Shown here: positions 18,512 through 27,251 of the stretch, piece by piece
Numbering within the stretch: the first letter of the stretch is position 1
Layout: every line of letters starts with the position of its first letter
NCBI RefSeq assembly: GCF_013285155.1
Contig: NZ_JABTEL010000016.1
Coordinates: forward strand, 1 to 64,000
Direction: 5' to 3'
Length of the DNA: 64,000 nucleotides
Source: Winogradskyella undariae
GTDB taxonomy: Bacteria; Bacteroidota; Bacteroidia; Flavobacteriales; Flavobacteriaceae
Made by a program: the position numbers and the translations under genes
Notes under the pieces: model-generated
The model's input: only the letters and a program-made list of their open reading frames with translations
What the model was told of the DNA's origin: nothing
Databases searched by the model: none

Positions 18512-18675
18512 GTATTTTTCCTGTTTAGATAATCGTATATTTTATATACCAGAATTATAATTAAGGGAGTATCTAAATTTACAAAATATAATAATAAGAA
18601 AGTTACGGAAAACCGTAAATGATTTAAAGTTATAATCTCTAACCATTTCATGCATACACCTACTGACGGTTGGAG
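18512..18675. other. Spacer upstream of the Avs-like gene
   Basis: This AT-rich stretch is the likely promoter region for the minus-strand Avs-like gene. No clear promoter pair was identified. An open frame here on the minus strand runs through the adjacent hairpin repeat and is not credible. Confidence 0.4.
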
Positions 18676-18722
18676 TTCTCGATACATCCCGACGAAAATG
18701 TCGGGACACTCGAACTGACGTC
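18676..18722. repeat. Dispersed hairpin repeat (TCCCGAC/GTCGGGA type), single copy
   Basis: TTCTCGATACATCCCGAC, then a short A-rich loop, then GTCGGGACACTCGAACTGACG. The stem TCCCGAC/GTCGGGA with outer TCGA arms gives a long imperfect hairpin. It is the same unit that is repeated seven times at 41329-41685, with diverged copies at 21311 and 22872. Confidence 0.8.
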
Positions 18723-18833
18723 AACGGTTTTGAGGTGTTTGTTAGATTACTTGTTGGTTTATGAAGTGCTTAAAAGTTAGGGTTCAGAACTTATAAAGTT
18801 TTAAGGTTTTATACAACACAACCGTTTTATAAC

Positions 18834-18876
18834 AAAAAAATAACCGTAAACCCTTTATTTAAAAGGCTTACGGTTA
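18834..18876 (-). terminator. Rho-independent terminator of the nitroreductase gene
   Basis: On the minus strand a strong stem TAACCGTAA-gCCTTT pairs with AAAGGgTTTACGGTTA across a 5-nt loop and is followed by seven T residues (18834-18840 in complement). It lies about 58 nt after the stop codon at 18934. Confidence 0.85.
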
Positions 18877-18933
18877 GTTGGGGTATTAATAATATTCAGA
18901 ATGACTAAAAAAGCCATAATCATTAAGTATGGT

Positions 18934-19608
18934 TTACTTAAAGGTTACAATATCCTCAAAGTTTCGTCTAGATTTTCCAAATTCAGGATCTGCTTTTCTG
19001 TATCCAAAAGCTGTCATAAATGATAAACCATATTTATCGGTATCTACGCCAAACTTGTCTTTTAATAGGGCTTCTGCTTTTTCTTGGTGAAAGCCTTCAA
19101 TAGGACAAGAGTCTATACCTATTAATGCAGCAGCAGTCATCATATTACCCAAAGCAATATAGGTTTGTTTAGACGACCAATCGAATAACTTTTTGTCGGT
19201 ATCTAAATCAAAATCACGCTCTTGAAACTCTCTGTAAAATGTAGAGTACATCTCAATAACCTCTTGTGGTAGTTGTTTAACATCTTTCATCATGTGCATA
19301 ATATATTCTGAATCGTGTTTAACCATTGGTGCTTTCATACTTAAACCTAATACAAAATGACTTGCGGTATCTAATTTTAAAGGCGCTCCCCATGCTACAG
19401 GTTTTAAGAGTTCACGTAATTCTTTGTCTTGAACCACAATAAAATGCCAAGGTTCAAACCCAAATGAACTCGGTGATAAATGTGCGGTTTCTAAGATGAA
19501 TTTCATATCCTCATCTGATACTTTTTTTGTAGCATCAAATTCTTTTGTCGCATGTCTAAAATTAAAGGCGTTTAAGATGTCTGCTTTCGCAATGTTTGGT
19601 GTATTCAT
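18934..19608 (-). CDS. NAD(P)H-dependent FMN nitroreductase family oxidoreductase
   Basis: A 224-residue nitroreductase. Family features: N-terminal FNFRHATKEFD with the FMN-phosphate-contacting Arg, LSPSSFGFEPWHFIVV, and IGIDSCPIEGF near 170. It probably reduces nitro compounds or quinones with NAD(P)H in the cytoplasm. It is transcribed divergently from an HxlR-family regulator, with paired ACTAT-N7-ATAGT sites between them, an arrangement like hypO-hypR of Bacillus. It ends at a strong terminator. Its first 21 codons are closely copied at the 5' end of the cupin gene at 54435-54968. Confidence 0.92.
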   Translation of the reverse strand: MNTPNIAKADILNAFNFRHATKEFDATKKVSDEDMKFILETAHLSPSSFGFEPWHFIVVQDKELRELLKPVAWGAPLKLDTASHFVLGLSMKAPMVKHDSEYIMHMMKDVKQLPQEVIEMYSTFYREFQERDFDLDTDKKLFDWSSKQTYIALGNMMTAAALIGIDSCPIEGFHQEKAEALLKDKFGVDTDKYGLSFMTAFGYRKADPEFGKSRRNFEDIVTFK

Positions 19609-19649
19609 AATTCTATAGTATTAGCGGTTTAATTGTTTTTATAATTTAG

Positions 19650-19666
19650 ACTATTAAAAGTATAGT
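19650..19666. promoter_or_regulatory. HxlR-type operator candidate A (ACTAT-N7-ATAGT)
   Basis: An inverted repeat with 5-bp arms and a 7-nt spacer, located 42-58 nt upstream of the nitroreductase ATG in the divergent intergenic region. It shares arms and spacing with the site at 19774-19792. The hxlR-like gene product is the likely ligand (inference). Confidence 0.6.
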
Positions 19667-19773
19667 GACAAAAGTAGGTGTAGTTTTAGTTTTTTACAAT
19701 AACGGTCAAAAAGTATAGTATAAAATTTATTTTTTAAATAATTGATTTATAATAGTTTAGTTGTAAAATAATG

Positions 19774-19792
19774 AACTATAAAAAATATAGTT
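19774..19792. promoter_or_regulatory. HxlR-type operator candidate B (AACTATA-N5-TATAGTT)
   Basis: A perfect 7+7 bp palindrome with an A5 spacer that overlaps the -33 TTG of the regulator gene's promoter (19791-19793). It contains the same ACTAT-N7-ATAGT core as site A. The position suggests autoregulation. Confidence 0.7.
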
Positions 19793-19821
19793 GTATTGCT
19801 TAATATAGTACAATATATTTG
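19791..19821 (+). promoter_or_regulatory. Promoter of the HxlR-type regulator
   Basis: TTG at 19791-19793, 20 nt, then TATATTTG at 19814-19821 is an exact match to the Bacteroidota TTG/TAnnTTTG promoter. The ATG is about 40 nt downstream at 19861. Confidence 0.75.
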
Positions 19822-19860
19822 CGCTTACAGAACCTAAGACTATTATAATTTTTTAACGGT

Positions 19861-20208
19861 ATGATGTATCACTATAAAGGAAAAGACTACCCGTGTTGCG
19901 CAAGTTTAACTATGGGCATTATTGGAGGTAAATGGAAGACGGTTATTTTATATCATTTAATGGATAGAACACTTCGGTATAATGAATTAAGAAAAGAAAT
20001 GCCTAAGGTTACAGAGCGCACCTTAAGTTTACAATTAAAGACTTTGGAGGAAGATGGTATTGTAAAACGAAAAGTATATACTTCTAAACCCCCTTTAAAA
20101 GTAGAGTATTCGTTAACCGATTTAGGGAAAACGCTCATTCCGGTTATTCAATCTATTGCAAATTGGGGAGTGTCTGTTGTTAAAGACAAAGGAGATGTTG
20201 TGGTGTAA
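19861..20208 (+). CDS. HxlR-family winged-helix regulator
   Basis: A 115-residue DNA-binding protein with the HxlR pattern: cysteines C12-C13 in DYPCCASLTMG, then GGKWKTVILYHL, then the recognition region PKVTERTLSLQLKTLEEDG. The early cysteine is the redox-sensing position in HypR/YodB-type members. Divergent orientation to the nitroreductase gene and shared operator sites suggest that it controls that gene in response to electrophile or disulfide stress. Length is normal for the family. The promoter and start are well supported. Confidence 0.9.
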   Translation: MMYHYKGKDYPCCASLTMGIIGGKWKTVILYHLMDRTLRYNELRKEMPKVTERTLSLQLKTLEEDGIVKRKVYTSKPPLKVEYSLTDLGKTLIPVIQSIANWGVSVVKDKGDVVV

Positions 20209-20228
20209 CACCGAATTGGGGTGTTTTA
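20207..20228 (+). terminator. Weak stem-loop at the end of the HxlR-type gene
   Basis: AACACC (20207-20212) pairs with GGTGTT (20220-20225) and is followed by a short T-run. The stem overlaps the stop codon. It is a plausible but weak terminator. Confidence 0.4.
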
Positions 20229-20659
20229 CTATAGCTAGCTCAGGACTCCGTAGGTCTAAAATGGCCGCTATAATGGCGGTTTAAAATGGCTAACGCTTAA
20301 AGGTTTTGCTGGCATTGTGTTAGACCTATTGTTTTAATGGGGTCTCAATACATTTCTTTAGGCTTTGCTATGCTTTACATTAAGAACCACACGCACTATT
20401 TACAGCAATCCCCATAAAACCCCACCAGCTAAAAAAACAAGAAATTCAACCCAACCTTCTCCCACTCTCCTCCTACATTGTTTCGAGGATTCTCCATAAA
20501 ACCCCTTGTTTTAGGGGGAATTCCCGAAGAATCCCCGAAGGAAACTAGAACCAACCCCTTGTAAATCAACTTCTTTTAAACTTAAAAAATAAGGCTTCAT
20601 GTATTTTTAATGGTTTTTTTATTACTTTAGATTCTATTAACATATTAAAGATCAGGGTT
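20229..20659. other. Intergenic region with a 9-bp inverted repeat
   Basis: No gene was seen. TAGGTCTAA (20251-20259) and TTAGACCTA (20320-20328) form a perfect 9-bp inverted repeat around about 60 bp that includes a small CCGC/GCGG hairpin. The right end GTTAGAC matches the integron core GTTRRRY, while the left end GTCTAAA is one base off RYYYAAC. The rest is unremarkable. Confidence 0.45.
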
Positions 20660-21298
20660 ATGGCAACATTTAACGAAGGTGTTTTGGGCGGTTTTTCAGG
20701 TAAAGTAGGCACTGTAGTAGGCAGCAATTGGCGGGGTAAAAATGTACTGCGGTCTGCACCGCGTAAATCTACCAAACCCGTAAGTGCCGCACAGCAGCGG
20801 CAACGCGATAAGTTTAGTTGTGTTTTACAGTTTTTAACGCCTCTAAAAGCCTTACTTACCGATACTTTTGGAGCTAATGTGGGGACTAAAACTCCCTTTA
20901 ATAATGCCATGTCTTACCACATGAAAGAGGCTGTAAAAGAAACCGAAACAGGGTTTACAATGGCGTATAATAAAGTGCTGGTGGGTATGGGTGGTTTATG
21001 TGGCTTAGAGCAGCCTTTAGTGCAACCTGTGGCACCACATGCCCTAAATATCACTTGGCAAGATAACAGCACACAGGGATTGGCTTACCCTACCGATACG
21101 CTTTTGGTGGTGGTGTACGCCCCTGCTTTACATCGTTTCGATTATTTTACAACGGACTGCCTACGCGAAACCACAGCGTGTTTGCTCGATTTTCAAGATT
21201 CTTTTTATGGCGAAACCGTACACCTATGGGCTACCTTTACTAATAATAACGTAGCACTTACGGCTACGAGTAAGTATTTAGGGGCTTTTGTAATTTAA
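20660..21298 (+). CDS. DUF6266-like protein
   Basis: A 212-residue protein with the characteristic start MATFNEGVLGGFSGKVGTVV followed by GSNWRGKNVLRSAPRKST, a pattern typical of DUF6266 proteins that are common and often multicopy in Bacteroidota. The N-terminus is glycine-rich with no signal peptide; the rest is beta-rich. The function is unknown. It stands alone. Base use is more GC-rich than its neighbours, especially in the first third (many GCG and GGC codons), which could reflect transfer. The start is set by the family pattern. Confidence 0.8.
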   Translation: MATFNEGVLGGFSGKVGTVVGSNWRGKNVLRSAPRKSTKPVSAAQQRQRDKFSCVLQFLTPLKALLTDTFGANVGTKTPFNNAMSYHMKEAVKETETGFTMAYNKVLVGMGGLCGLEQPLVQPVAPHALNITWQDNSTQGLAYPTDTLLVVVYAPALHRFDYFTTDCLRETTACLLDFQDSFYGETVHLWATFTNNNVALTATSKYLGAFVI

Positions 21299-21310
21299 TA
21301 GTGAATTAGG

Positions 21311-21360
21311 TTCTACGCGACATCCCAACAAAAAAGTCGGGACAGGCGTACTGACCTCAA
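21311..21360. repeat. Diverged hairpin repeat copy
   Basis: TTCTACGCGACATCCCAACA, an A-rich loop, then GTCGGGACAGGCGTACTGACC. It is related to the 51-bp unit at 41329-41685. It lies between convergent genes (DUF6266-like and the GAF kinase) and could help terminate both. Confidence 0.65.
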
Positions 21361-21365
21361 CAATT

Positions 21366-22700
21366 TTAATGAGATCCGGATTTAGGTAAGGTAAAATAAA
21401 AGGTGGTACCACTGCCCTCTTCGCTTTCTAGCCATAGGGTACCTTTGTAAAAGGTGATGATTTTTTTTACGATGGAGAGTCCAATGCCTGAAGATGAGCT
21501 GCTACTTTCTAATTTGGTAAAGACCTTAAAGATTTTTTCGAAATACTCAGGTTTAATGCCCACTCCGTTATCTTTTACATAAAACTGAAACAGGCCATCT
21601 TGTTCTGTATAGCCTAGTTCTATAGTGCCTTGAGCTTTGTCTTTATCACTATACTTAATGGCATTTTGAATAAGGTTTTGAAAGACTTGTTTGAATCTCC
21701 AGGTATTGCCATAGAGGTTTGGAAGGTTGTCTTGTACGGTAATGCTGATGTGTTTAGGAATAAGAAAGGTTTGTAAAATCTCTGCAATAAGGGTATTAAG
21801 GTTAACCAGCTTGTCTTGTTGTTCTAATTTATCAATGGTAGAGTAATCTAAAATCCCTTTAATAAGGAAGTCCATTTTCTCGACATTAAACAACACTTGG
21901 TGCAAGGGCTTAAGGTCGTTTTCAGTAAAGGTGGCTTTATGATCGTCCATAAACCAGCTGATTAGAGTATGGATATTGATAAGTGGCGCTTTAAGATCGT
22001 GAGACACCACATGGGCGTATTCGCTAAGCTCTTCGTTTTGTAAGGATAAGCTTTGTAGAAGCTCTTCCTTTTTCTTTTTCTGTGCTTTTATGCGCTCTTC
22101 ATTCTCTTTACGCTTTATAATATTAACAAGCATATTGGCATATACAAAAAGAATGTCTTTTTCGTTTTCGGTGTACTTGTTTAGTTTTTTTACGGCATCA
22201 AAACCAATAAAACCAATAAGTTCTCCGTTTTTAATTTTAGGAATGGTAATAAGGCTTTTAATGCCTTGTGGCTCTAGTACGGCTCTTAAACCTTGTTTGC
22301 CATCCTTGGGTAACTGACTGACATCTTCAACATAAAAAGCTTCGCCTTTTTGGTGGGCTTCAATCCATTGCGGTATATAATCGATAGGAACGTTTTGAAG
22401 GTTCTCAATTTCGGGCGCTATACCTGTAGGGCACCATTCGTAGGTATTAGAGGTGGTGTTGTCTTTAAAATTATATGAAAAAATATAGCTTCTATCCGAG
22501 GCTACAAATTCTCCAATTTGTTGCAATGAGGTGTTAATAAGTGTATCAATATCTGATAAATCGGCATTAATATAGGTGGTAGAAATGCTTATAAGTAAGT
22601 CTTGAAAGCGCAGCTGCCTTTCAATAATTTTATCTTTTTCTAATTGCGTTTGCTTTTCTGTATCAGAGCACGTACTGGGTTTAGGGTCTTTTTTAATCAT
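21366..22700 (-). CDS. GAF-domain sensor histidine kinase, cytoplasmic
   Basis: A 444-residue kinase with no membrane segment: an N-terminal helix, a GAF domain (about 45-195), a coiled coil (about 196-226), HisKA with the phospho-acceptor H234 in VVSHDLKAPL, and an HATPase_c domain with NAIKYSD (N box), DNGVGI (G1) and SSGIGLSIV (G2). It probably senses a soluble signal. No response regulator is adjacent, so its partner is unknown. GAF-HisKA proteins of this form are numerous in flavobacteria. A second, differently built GAF kinase lies at 45487-46689. Confidence 0.9.
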   Translation of the reverse strand: MIKKDPKPSTCSDTEKQTQLEKDKIIERQLRFQDLLISISTTYINADLSDIDTLINTSLQQIGEFVASDRSYIFSYNFKDNTTSNTYEWCPTGIAPEIENLQNVPIDYIPQWIEAHQKGEAFYVEDVSQLPKDGKQGLRAVLEPQGIKSLITIPKIKNGELIGFIGFDAVKKLNKYTENEKDILFVYANMLVNIIKRKENEERIKAQKKKKEELLQSLSLQNEELSEYAHVVSHDLKAPLINIHTLISWFMDDHKATFTENDLKPLHQVLFNVEKMDFLIKGILDYSTIDKLEQQDKLVNLNTLIAEILQTFLIPKHISITVQDNLPNLYGNTWRFKQVFQNLIQNAIKYSDKDKAQGTIELGYTEQDGLFQFYVKDNGVGIKPEYFEKIFKVFTKLESSSSSSGIGLSIVKKIITFYKGTLWLESEEGSGTTFYFTLPKSGSH

Positions 22701-22871
22701 GCAGTTTATGAGGTTTAAACACTTTTAGTTAACACTTACCGTGGTCTAATATACTCATTAAGTATCTATTAAAAAAATGCGATGGGTTAAACGTAGGGTT
22801 TTAAATGGTGCATGATCCCAGTTATATTTAAGGTTAGTGCTTCAAATTAAAAACCTCAACGGATGATAAGG

Positions 22872-22925
22872 TTCGCCATACATCCCGACGGAAAAGTTAA
22901 GACGCGTCAATTGACGGTTAGAGTT
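22872..22925. repeat. Strongly diverged hairpin repeat copy
   Basis: TTCGCCATACATCCCGACG, a loop, AAGACGCGTCAATTGACGG. The left half matches the 51-bp repeat, but the right arm has decayed (GTTAAGA instead of GTCGGGA). It lies just past the stop of the PfkB-type gene. Confidence 0.55.
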
Positions 22926-22957
22926 CTAAGGCATGCAGATGAGATCTATATCTTATA

Positions 22958-23884
22958 TCAATCCTCTAACAAGTCTATCACCTTTTGTATATTTTCTTTG
23001 GATGCTAAATTGGTACCGCCTGTCATGGTCGTTGCCACGCCGCAGATAACGCCCCATTTTAAAATGGCTTTAGAGGGTAAACCTTGAGCAATGGCATAAA
23101 TTAAGCCTGCTACCATACTGTCGCCTGCGCCAATGGTACTCTTTACTTTTACCGAAGGCGTATTTTGGTAGTATATACCGTCTGCCGAGGCTAAAAAGGC
23201 ACCACGAGCGCCTAAGGAAACCACCACATATTCGGCTTGCTGGTTATGGATGAGTTGCATGGCAAAGTCCTCTTGCTCGGGTTTGGTTAAAAAGTCCTTG
23301 CCTGCTAATTGGGCAAGTTCTCCTTGGTTGGGTTTCATTAAAAACACCGGTTTTTTAAGGCTCGCTTTTAAGGCTTCGCCAGAAGTATCTATAATAATTT
23401 TAACGTTTTTAGCCGTCAGGCTGTCTCTAAGTTGAATGTAAAAATCGGCGGCCATAGCGTCTGGTATACTACCACTCATTACAAAGATGGTGTCTTCGGT
23501 AACACTTTGGTTTATAGTAGATTTGAGGGTTTCTATTTCTGTAGGACTTAACCCTTTTCCTGGCATACCAAAACGGTATTGTAATTCGGTTTTAGCATCT
23601 ACAACGGCTAGGTTTTCGCGGGTCCATGCTGCTACAGATATGGGAGTGCACTCTAGGTGTTCGGCTTCTAATAAGCCTTTTAAGGTTTTGCCAGTATCAC
23701 CACCATAAGTAAACATACAGTTGTTTTTAACGCCTAAAGTGTGTAGCACTCTAGAGATGTTAACCCCACCGCCACCGGCTTGAAATTCAATGGCGTGGCA
23801 TTTTAGTTTTTGCTCTGGGACGAGGTGATTAATAGTGGCACTTTTATCGAGTGCGGGGTTTATGGTTAAGGTGATAATGTTCAT
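22958..23884 (-). CDS. 1-phosphofructokinase / 6-phosphofructokinase 2-type sugar kinase (PfkB family)
   Basis: A 308-residue PfkB-family kinase. Signatures: GGGGVNISRVLHTLG near 38-52 (substrate site, typical of the FruK/PfkB/LacC subgroup) and GAGDSMVAGL near 250 with the catalytic Asp. It phosphorylates a sugar phosphate such as fructose 1-phosphate, fructose 6-phosphate or tagatose 6-phosphate; sequence alone does not say which. There is no PTS or fruR neighbour, which argues mildly for a PfkB-like glycolytic role. Length is normal. It stands alone. Confidence 0.88.
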   Translation of the reverse strand: MNIITLTINPALDKSATINHLVPEQKLKCHAIEFQAGGGGVNISRVLHTLGVKNNCMFTYGGDTGKTLKGLLEAEHLECTPISVAAWTRENLAVVDAKTELQYRFGMPGKGLSPTEIETLKSTINQSVTEDTIFVMSGSIPDAMAADFYIQLRDSLTAKNVKIIIDTSGEALKASLKKPVFLMKPNQGELAQLAGKDFLTKPEQEDFAMQLIHNQQAEYVVVSLGARGAFLASADGIYYQNTPSVKVKSTIGAGDSMVAGLIYAIAQGLPSKAILKWGVICGVATTMTGGTNLASKENIQKVIDLLED

Positions 23885-24310
23885 GTAATAGATGGTGTTT
23901 GCGTTTTATAAATAAAGGTTTTAGCCCTAGAACTCCTGTTTTGTGCTGTTTTGTGCGTGTATAAAGCAAGGCCCTAGTAAACTTTTAATAAGGTATAAAA
24001 AACAACGGACTCTCCCTTAACTTTTAGTCATAAATTAGTACGGTTTGTTTTTTAAGCAGGTTGTAATGTTATAAACAATCCATTTAAAACCTTTATACCT
24101 CATTCGTTTTTGCGACATTTTAGACCTGGTGTATTTGTTGGGGGCGTAATGGTTAAAATACCCCTACACCCCTTATAACATAAGCTTCATGTAAAGATAA
24201 CGCTCATGTTTATAACCCTCAATATTACAATAAGATAAGGCATTTTTGTTTTTCTTGAAAGGAATTTAAATAGTTATCGACAGACTCAAAACCAACCTTT
24301 TAAAAAATTA
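23885..24310. other. Intergenic region, nothing distinctive
   Basis: A 426-bp AT-rich stretch between divergent genes. A short direct repeat GTTTTGTGC occurs twice near 23938-23958. I see no gene, clear promoter pair or strong hairpin. Confidence 0.4.
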
Positions 24311-24970
24311 ATGAAACGTACCAAAATTTTAGGCTATCTCGGTCTTTTTGCTTCTATCCTTGTAGGATTAGGCGAATACTTTTTACACTACTCCCCTTCT
24401 ATTTTAGAACATTCTGAAGCTTATGCCTTTTTTAAAGAGGTGCCCTTAGAGCATCTGACTATAGGTCATTTTTTAGCGGTGATTGGGATCCCTTTTTATT
24501 TTGCGGGCTATATTCATATCTACCGCATGTTAAAACCTGGGAATAAAACCTTAGCGCAACTTGTTTTGGCTATTGGCTTTATGGCTTTTACGGTGGGCGG
24601 TGTTTGGATAGGGTCTAGAGCCTCAATTGGTTACATTGTGCACTTAAAGGAAGCTATGAACCCCACTGTTTACCAAGATCTATTAGACCATTACACCAAT
24701 CATATGGAAATATTGGTACAAGCCCTACGGGTTATTATCGCCACCCTTTCGGTAGTCTTTGCTGTTGCTATTTTAAAAGGCGGCACGTATTATAAAAAAT
24801 GGATGGCCTTTTTTAACCCTATTGTTATTCTTATTCTATTGGTCGTTATAGGCCAGCTCATCCCTTCTATAGGGAAGCATATGCTACCCATACTTATGAA
24901 TGTCACTCACTTTATAGTATTCGCATTATCATTATACCAACTAAAAACCAAATCTTATGAAATTCGTTAA
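24311..24970 (+). CDS. Polytopic membrane protein of unknown function (DUF6796-like)
   Basis: A 219-residue protein with about six or seven predicted membrane helices, for example ILGYLGLFASILVGLGEYF, HFLAVIGIPFYFAGYI, LVLAIGFMAFTVGGVWIG and FNPIVILILLVVIGQLI. It resembles a family of uncharacterised Bacteroidota membrane proteins (DUF6796-like, low certainty). It overlaps the next gene by 14 nt, so the two are co-translated and probably work together at the envelope. No catalytic motif was recognised. Confidence 0.75.
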   Translation: MKRTKILGYLGLFASILVGLGEYFLHYSPSILEHSEAYAFFKEVPLEHLTIGHFLAVIGIPFYFAGYIHIYRMLKPGNKTLAQLVLAIGFMAFTVGGVWIGSRASIGYIVHLKEAMNPTVYQDLLDHYTNHMEILVQALRVIIATLSVVFAVAILKGGTYYKKWMAFFNPIVILILLVVIGQLIPSIGKHMLPILMNVTHFIVFALSLYQLKTKSYEIR

Positions 24971-26672
24971 AAACCTTTTAAAACTTGTCGGCATTGCCGT
25001 AGTCTTGTTCCTTTTATTTATAATGGGCTTTTTCTGGCGCGACTCGGTTTCCGATAAATACGATATTAGTATTGCCGATAAAGACATTCCTAAATTTTCG
25101 CCTATTACTTTAGATTTTGTACATCAATATCATGGTGAAAAATCATTGCCTATTGCCCCTTCGGCTTTAATAGATATTAATAATGACAACGTTGATGAAG
25201 TCTTTTTTGGTGGCGGTATGCTACAAGAGGATGCTATTTTTGCGTATCGTAATAATGAATTTGTAGACATTTCTAAAGAGGTTAATTTGCCTAAAAAAGG
25301 AAACACTACCACAACGGTTGGTGCGGTATCAGCTGATTTTGATAACAACGGCTTTACAGATCTTATATTGAGTCGTGAAGACGGACTTCATTTGTATTAC
25401 AATACCAACGGTACGTTTACAGACGTGCTTATAGATACCCCTGTGAATGCCAAATCAAATCCTGCCGGAATTACGGTAGCCGATATTGATAAAGATGGCG
25501 ATTTAGATATCTTTTTAGCCACTTACCTTAAAAAGGAATTGATGGAAGGACAGAATATTTTTGAAGATTACGACTATGGTGCAACAAGCGAATTGTTGCT
25601 TAATAATGGCGATAATACCTTTAAGAGTATCACCAAAGCTGCTGGGTTAGATTATGTACACAATACATTTCAAGGTGTTTTTGTGGATATGGATAATGAT
25701 ACTTGGCAAGATTTAGTGGTGGTGCATGATACCGGCGAAGTGCGTACCTATAAAAATAATGGCGACTTAACCTTTACAATGATTGCCAACCCAATGACCA
25801 AGCGATTTGCTTACCCAATGGGACTTGCTGTTGGAGATTATAATAATGATGGTTTACCAGACTTTATGTTCTCTAACACCGGGAGCACATTGCCAAACAA
25901 AATAGCGCATGGCGATATAAAAGACACGTCTTTATTTACAGACAAATGGATGTTGTTTGAAAACCAAGGGGATTTTAAATTTACTGATGTAGCTGAAACG
26001 GCTAAAATAGCCGATTACGAATTTGCTTGGGGCTGTACCTTTGCAGATCTTAATAACGACGGCTTACAAGATTTAATGGTGGGCGAAAATTATGTGGACT
26101 TCCCTCCTAGCAAGTTGTTTAAATTACCAAGTCGTGTGCTGATCCAAAAAGAAGATGGCACCTTTGCGCCTACCGAAGCAGAAAGCGGTCTTAGCAATCC
26201 TTATTTTGCAATTACCTCGTTAGTAAGCGACTTTAATAACGATGGCTACTTAGATATGATTTGGGTGAATATAGATACCCCAGCCTTAGCGTATATCAAC
26301 CAAGGCGGTACTAACAATTACCTACAAGTCGATTTAGGCGAGTCTATTAATGTTCAAGGTGCCAAAGTAACGGTAACGACCCCAAATAAAACACTTACGG
26401 AATGGTTAGTAACAGGTGAAGGTTTAGCCAGTGACCAAACCGCATTGCTTCAATTTGGATTAGGAACTACAGCGCGCGTTTTAAATGTAAAAGTACTGTT
26501 GGCTGATGCTAAAGAGATTTCTATAGACCATCCTGAAATTAATAGCATTTTAGATTTAAAAGCGGAAGTTGAAAAGGCTTTAATTGATGAAGCCACTACA
26601 GAAGCAACAGAAGAAGCAACTTTAGAAGGCGCTACAGAAACCGTTAGTCAGCTCACTACTGAAGACCAGTAA
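24957..26672 (+). CDS. FG-GAP/VCBS repeat protein, membrane-anchored
   Basis: A 571-residue protein with one N-terminal membrane anchor (about 6-27) and a beta-propeller made of FG-GAP/VCBS repeats. At least seven calcium-binding-like motifs are visible, including DINNDNVDEVFF, DFDNNGFTDLI, DIDKDGDLDIF, DYNNDGLPDFM and DFNNDGYLDMIW. A C-terminal region (about 450-545) resembles the ASPIC/UnbV segment, followed by a Glu/Thr-rich tail. Such proteins sit on the periplasmic or outer surface and bind ligands or partners. It is translationally coupled to the preceding membrane protein. Confidence 0.88.
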   Translation: MKFVKNLLKLVGIAVVLFLLFIMGFFWRDSVSDKYDISIADKDIPKFSPITLDFVHQYHGEKSLPIAPSALIDINNDNVDEVFFGGGMLQEDAIFAYRNNEFVDISKEVNLPKKGNTTTTVGAVSADFDNNGFTDLILSREDGLHLYYNTNGTFTDVLIDTPVNAKSNPAGITVADIDKDGDLDIFLATYLKKELMEGQNIFEDYDYGATSELLLNNGDNTFKSITKAAGLDYVHNTFQGVFVDMDNDTWQDLVVVHDTGEVRTYKNNGDLTFTMIANPMTKRFAYPMGLAVGDYNNDGLPDFMFSNTGSTLPNKIAHGDIKDTSLFTDKWMLFENQGDFKFTDVAETAKIADYEFAWGCTFADLNNDGLQDLMVGENYVDFPPSKLFKLPSRVLIQKEDGTFAPTEAESGLSNPYFAITSLVSDFNNDGYLDMIWVNIDTPALAYINQGGTNNYLQVDLGESINVQGAKVTVTTPNKTLTEWLVTGEGLASDQTALLQFGLGTTARVLNVKVLLADAKEISIDHPEINSILDLKAEVEKALIDEATTEATEEATLEGATETVSQLTTEDQ

Positions 26673-26869
26673 ACCCTATTTATAACTAAAGTCTCCTACC
26701 AATTTATAAGACCGTAGTTGGTTTGGTAAACGACTGATAATGAAATCACAACCTTAAATTTAAATGGTGATGCTTACCTTATTTTGCCTAAATTGTAAGG
26801 GCGCTTAAAAATGTCACTGCTGTAAATGGAACAGAATGTTTCTACCCCCAGCAACAGAATTATAAACTA

Positions 26870-27250
26870 ATGTTAAAAAAAACCCCCTATTTCAGCATTC
26901 TCATACTCCTCATTATTGGAGTATTTGGTGCTGGAGCATTAGTTGTTGAAGAATTTAAAACGGGTGAAGGTTGCCCTAAACTGTTACATATCCCTATATG
27001 TTTAGTGGTCTTCATCTGTTTTAGTGTTCCGCTTGCAGCACACCTATTAAAAAAAGGAAATGCGCTGTATTTTATATTTACAGGCTTAGCAGGTAGCATT
27101 GCACTTGTGGCTTCCGTTATGCAATTTATGGGACATGCAGAATGTCCCAAAACAGCATCTGGAACCCCTATGTGCTACTATTCGTTAGTGCTTTTTAGCA
27201 GTTTAATACTTCTAAAAATTTATCATTTAAAAAACAACAATCTAAAATAA
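26870..27250 (+). CDS. Small four-helix membrane protein, unknown function
   Basis: A 126-residue protein with about four predicted membrane helices (FSILILLIIGVFGAGALVV, IPICLVVFICFSVPLAAHLL, FIFTGLAGSIALVASVMQF, YSLVLFSSLILLKIY). Cysteines flank the helices (EGCPKLLHIPIC, HAECPKTASGTPMC), which could form disulfides or bind metal. It starts a tight run of genes: only 1 nt separates it from the next gene. The topology recalls small disulfide-exchange or DoxX-like membrane proteins, but I do not recognise the family. Confidence 0.7.
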   Translation: MLKKTPYFSILILLIIGVFGAGALVVEEFKTGEGCPKLLHIPICLVVFICFSVPLAAHLLKKGNALYFIFTGLAGSIALVASVMQFMGHAECPKTASGTPMCYYSLVLFSSLILLKIYHLKNNNLK

Positions 27251-27251
27251 T

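Noticed and set aside
18542-18724. 60-residue minus-strand ORF
   Set aside because: Its first part is a translation of the hairpin repeat, the same peptide pattern as in the 41-kb array.
20566-20910. 114-residue minus-strand ORF opposite the DUF6266-like gene
   Set aside because: It is an antisense shadow of a recognised gene start.
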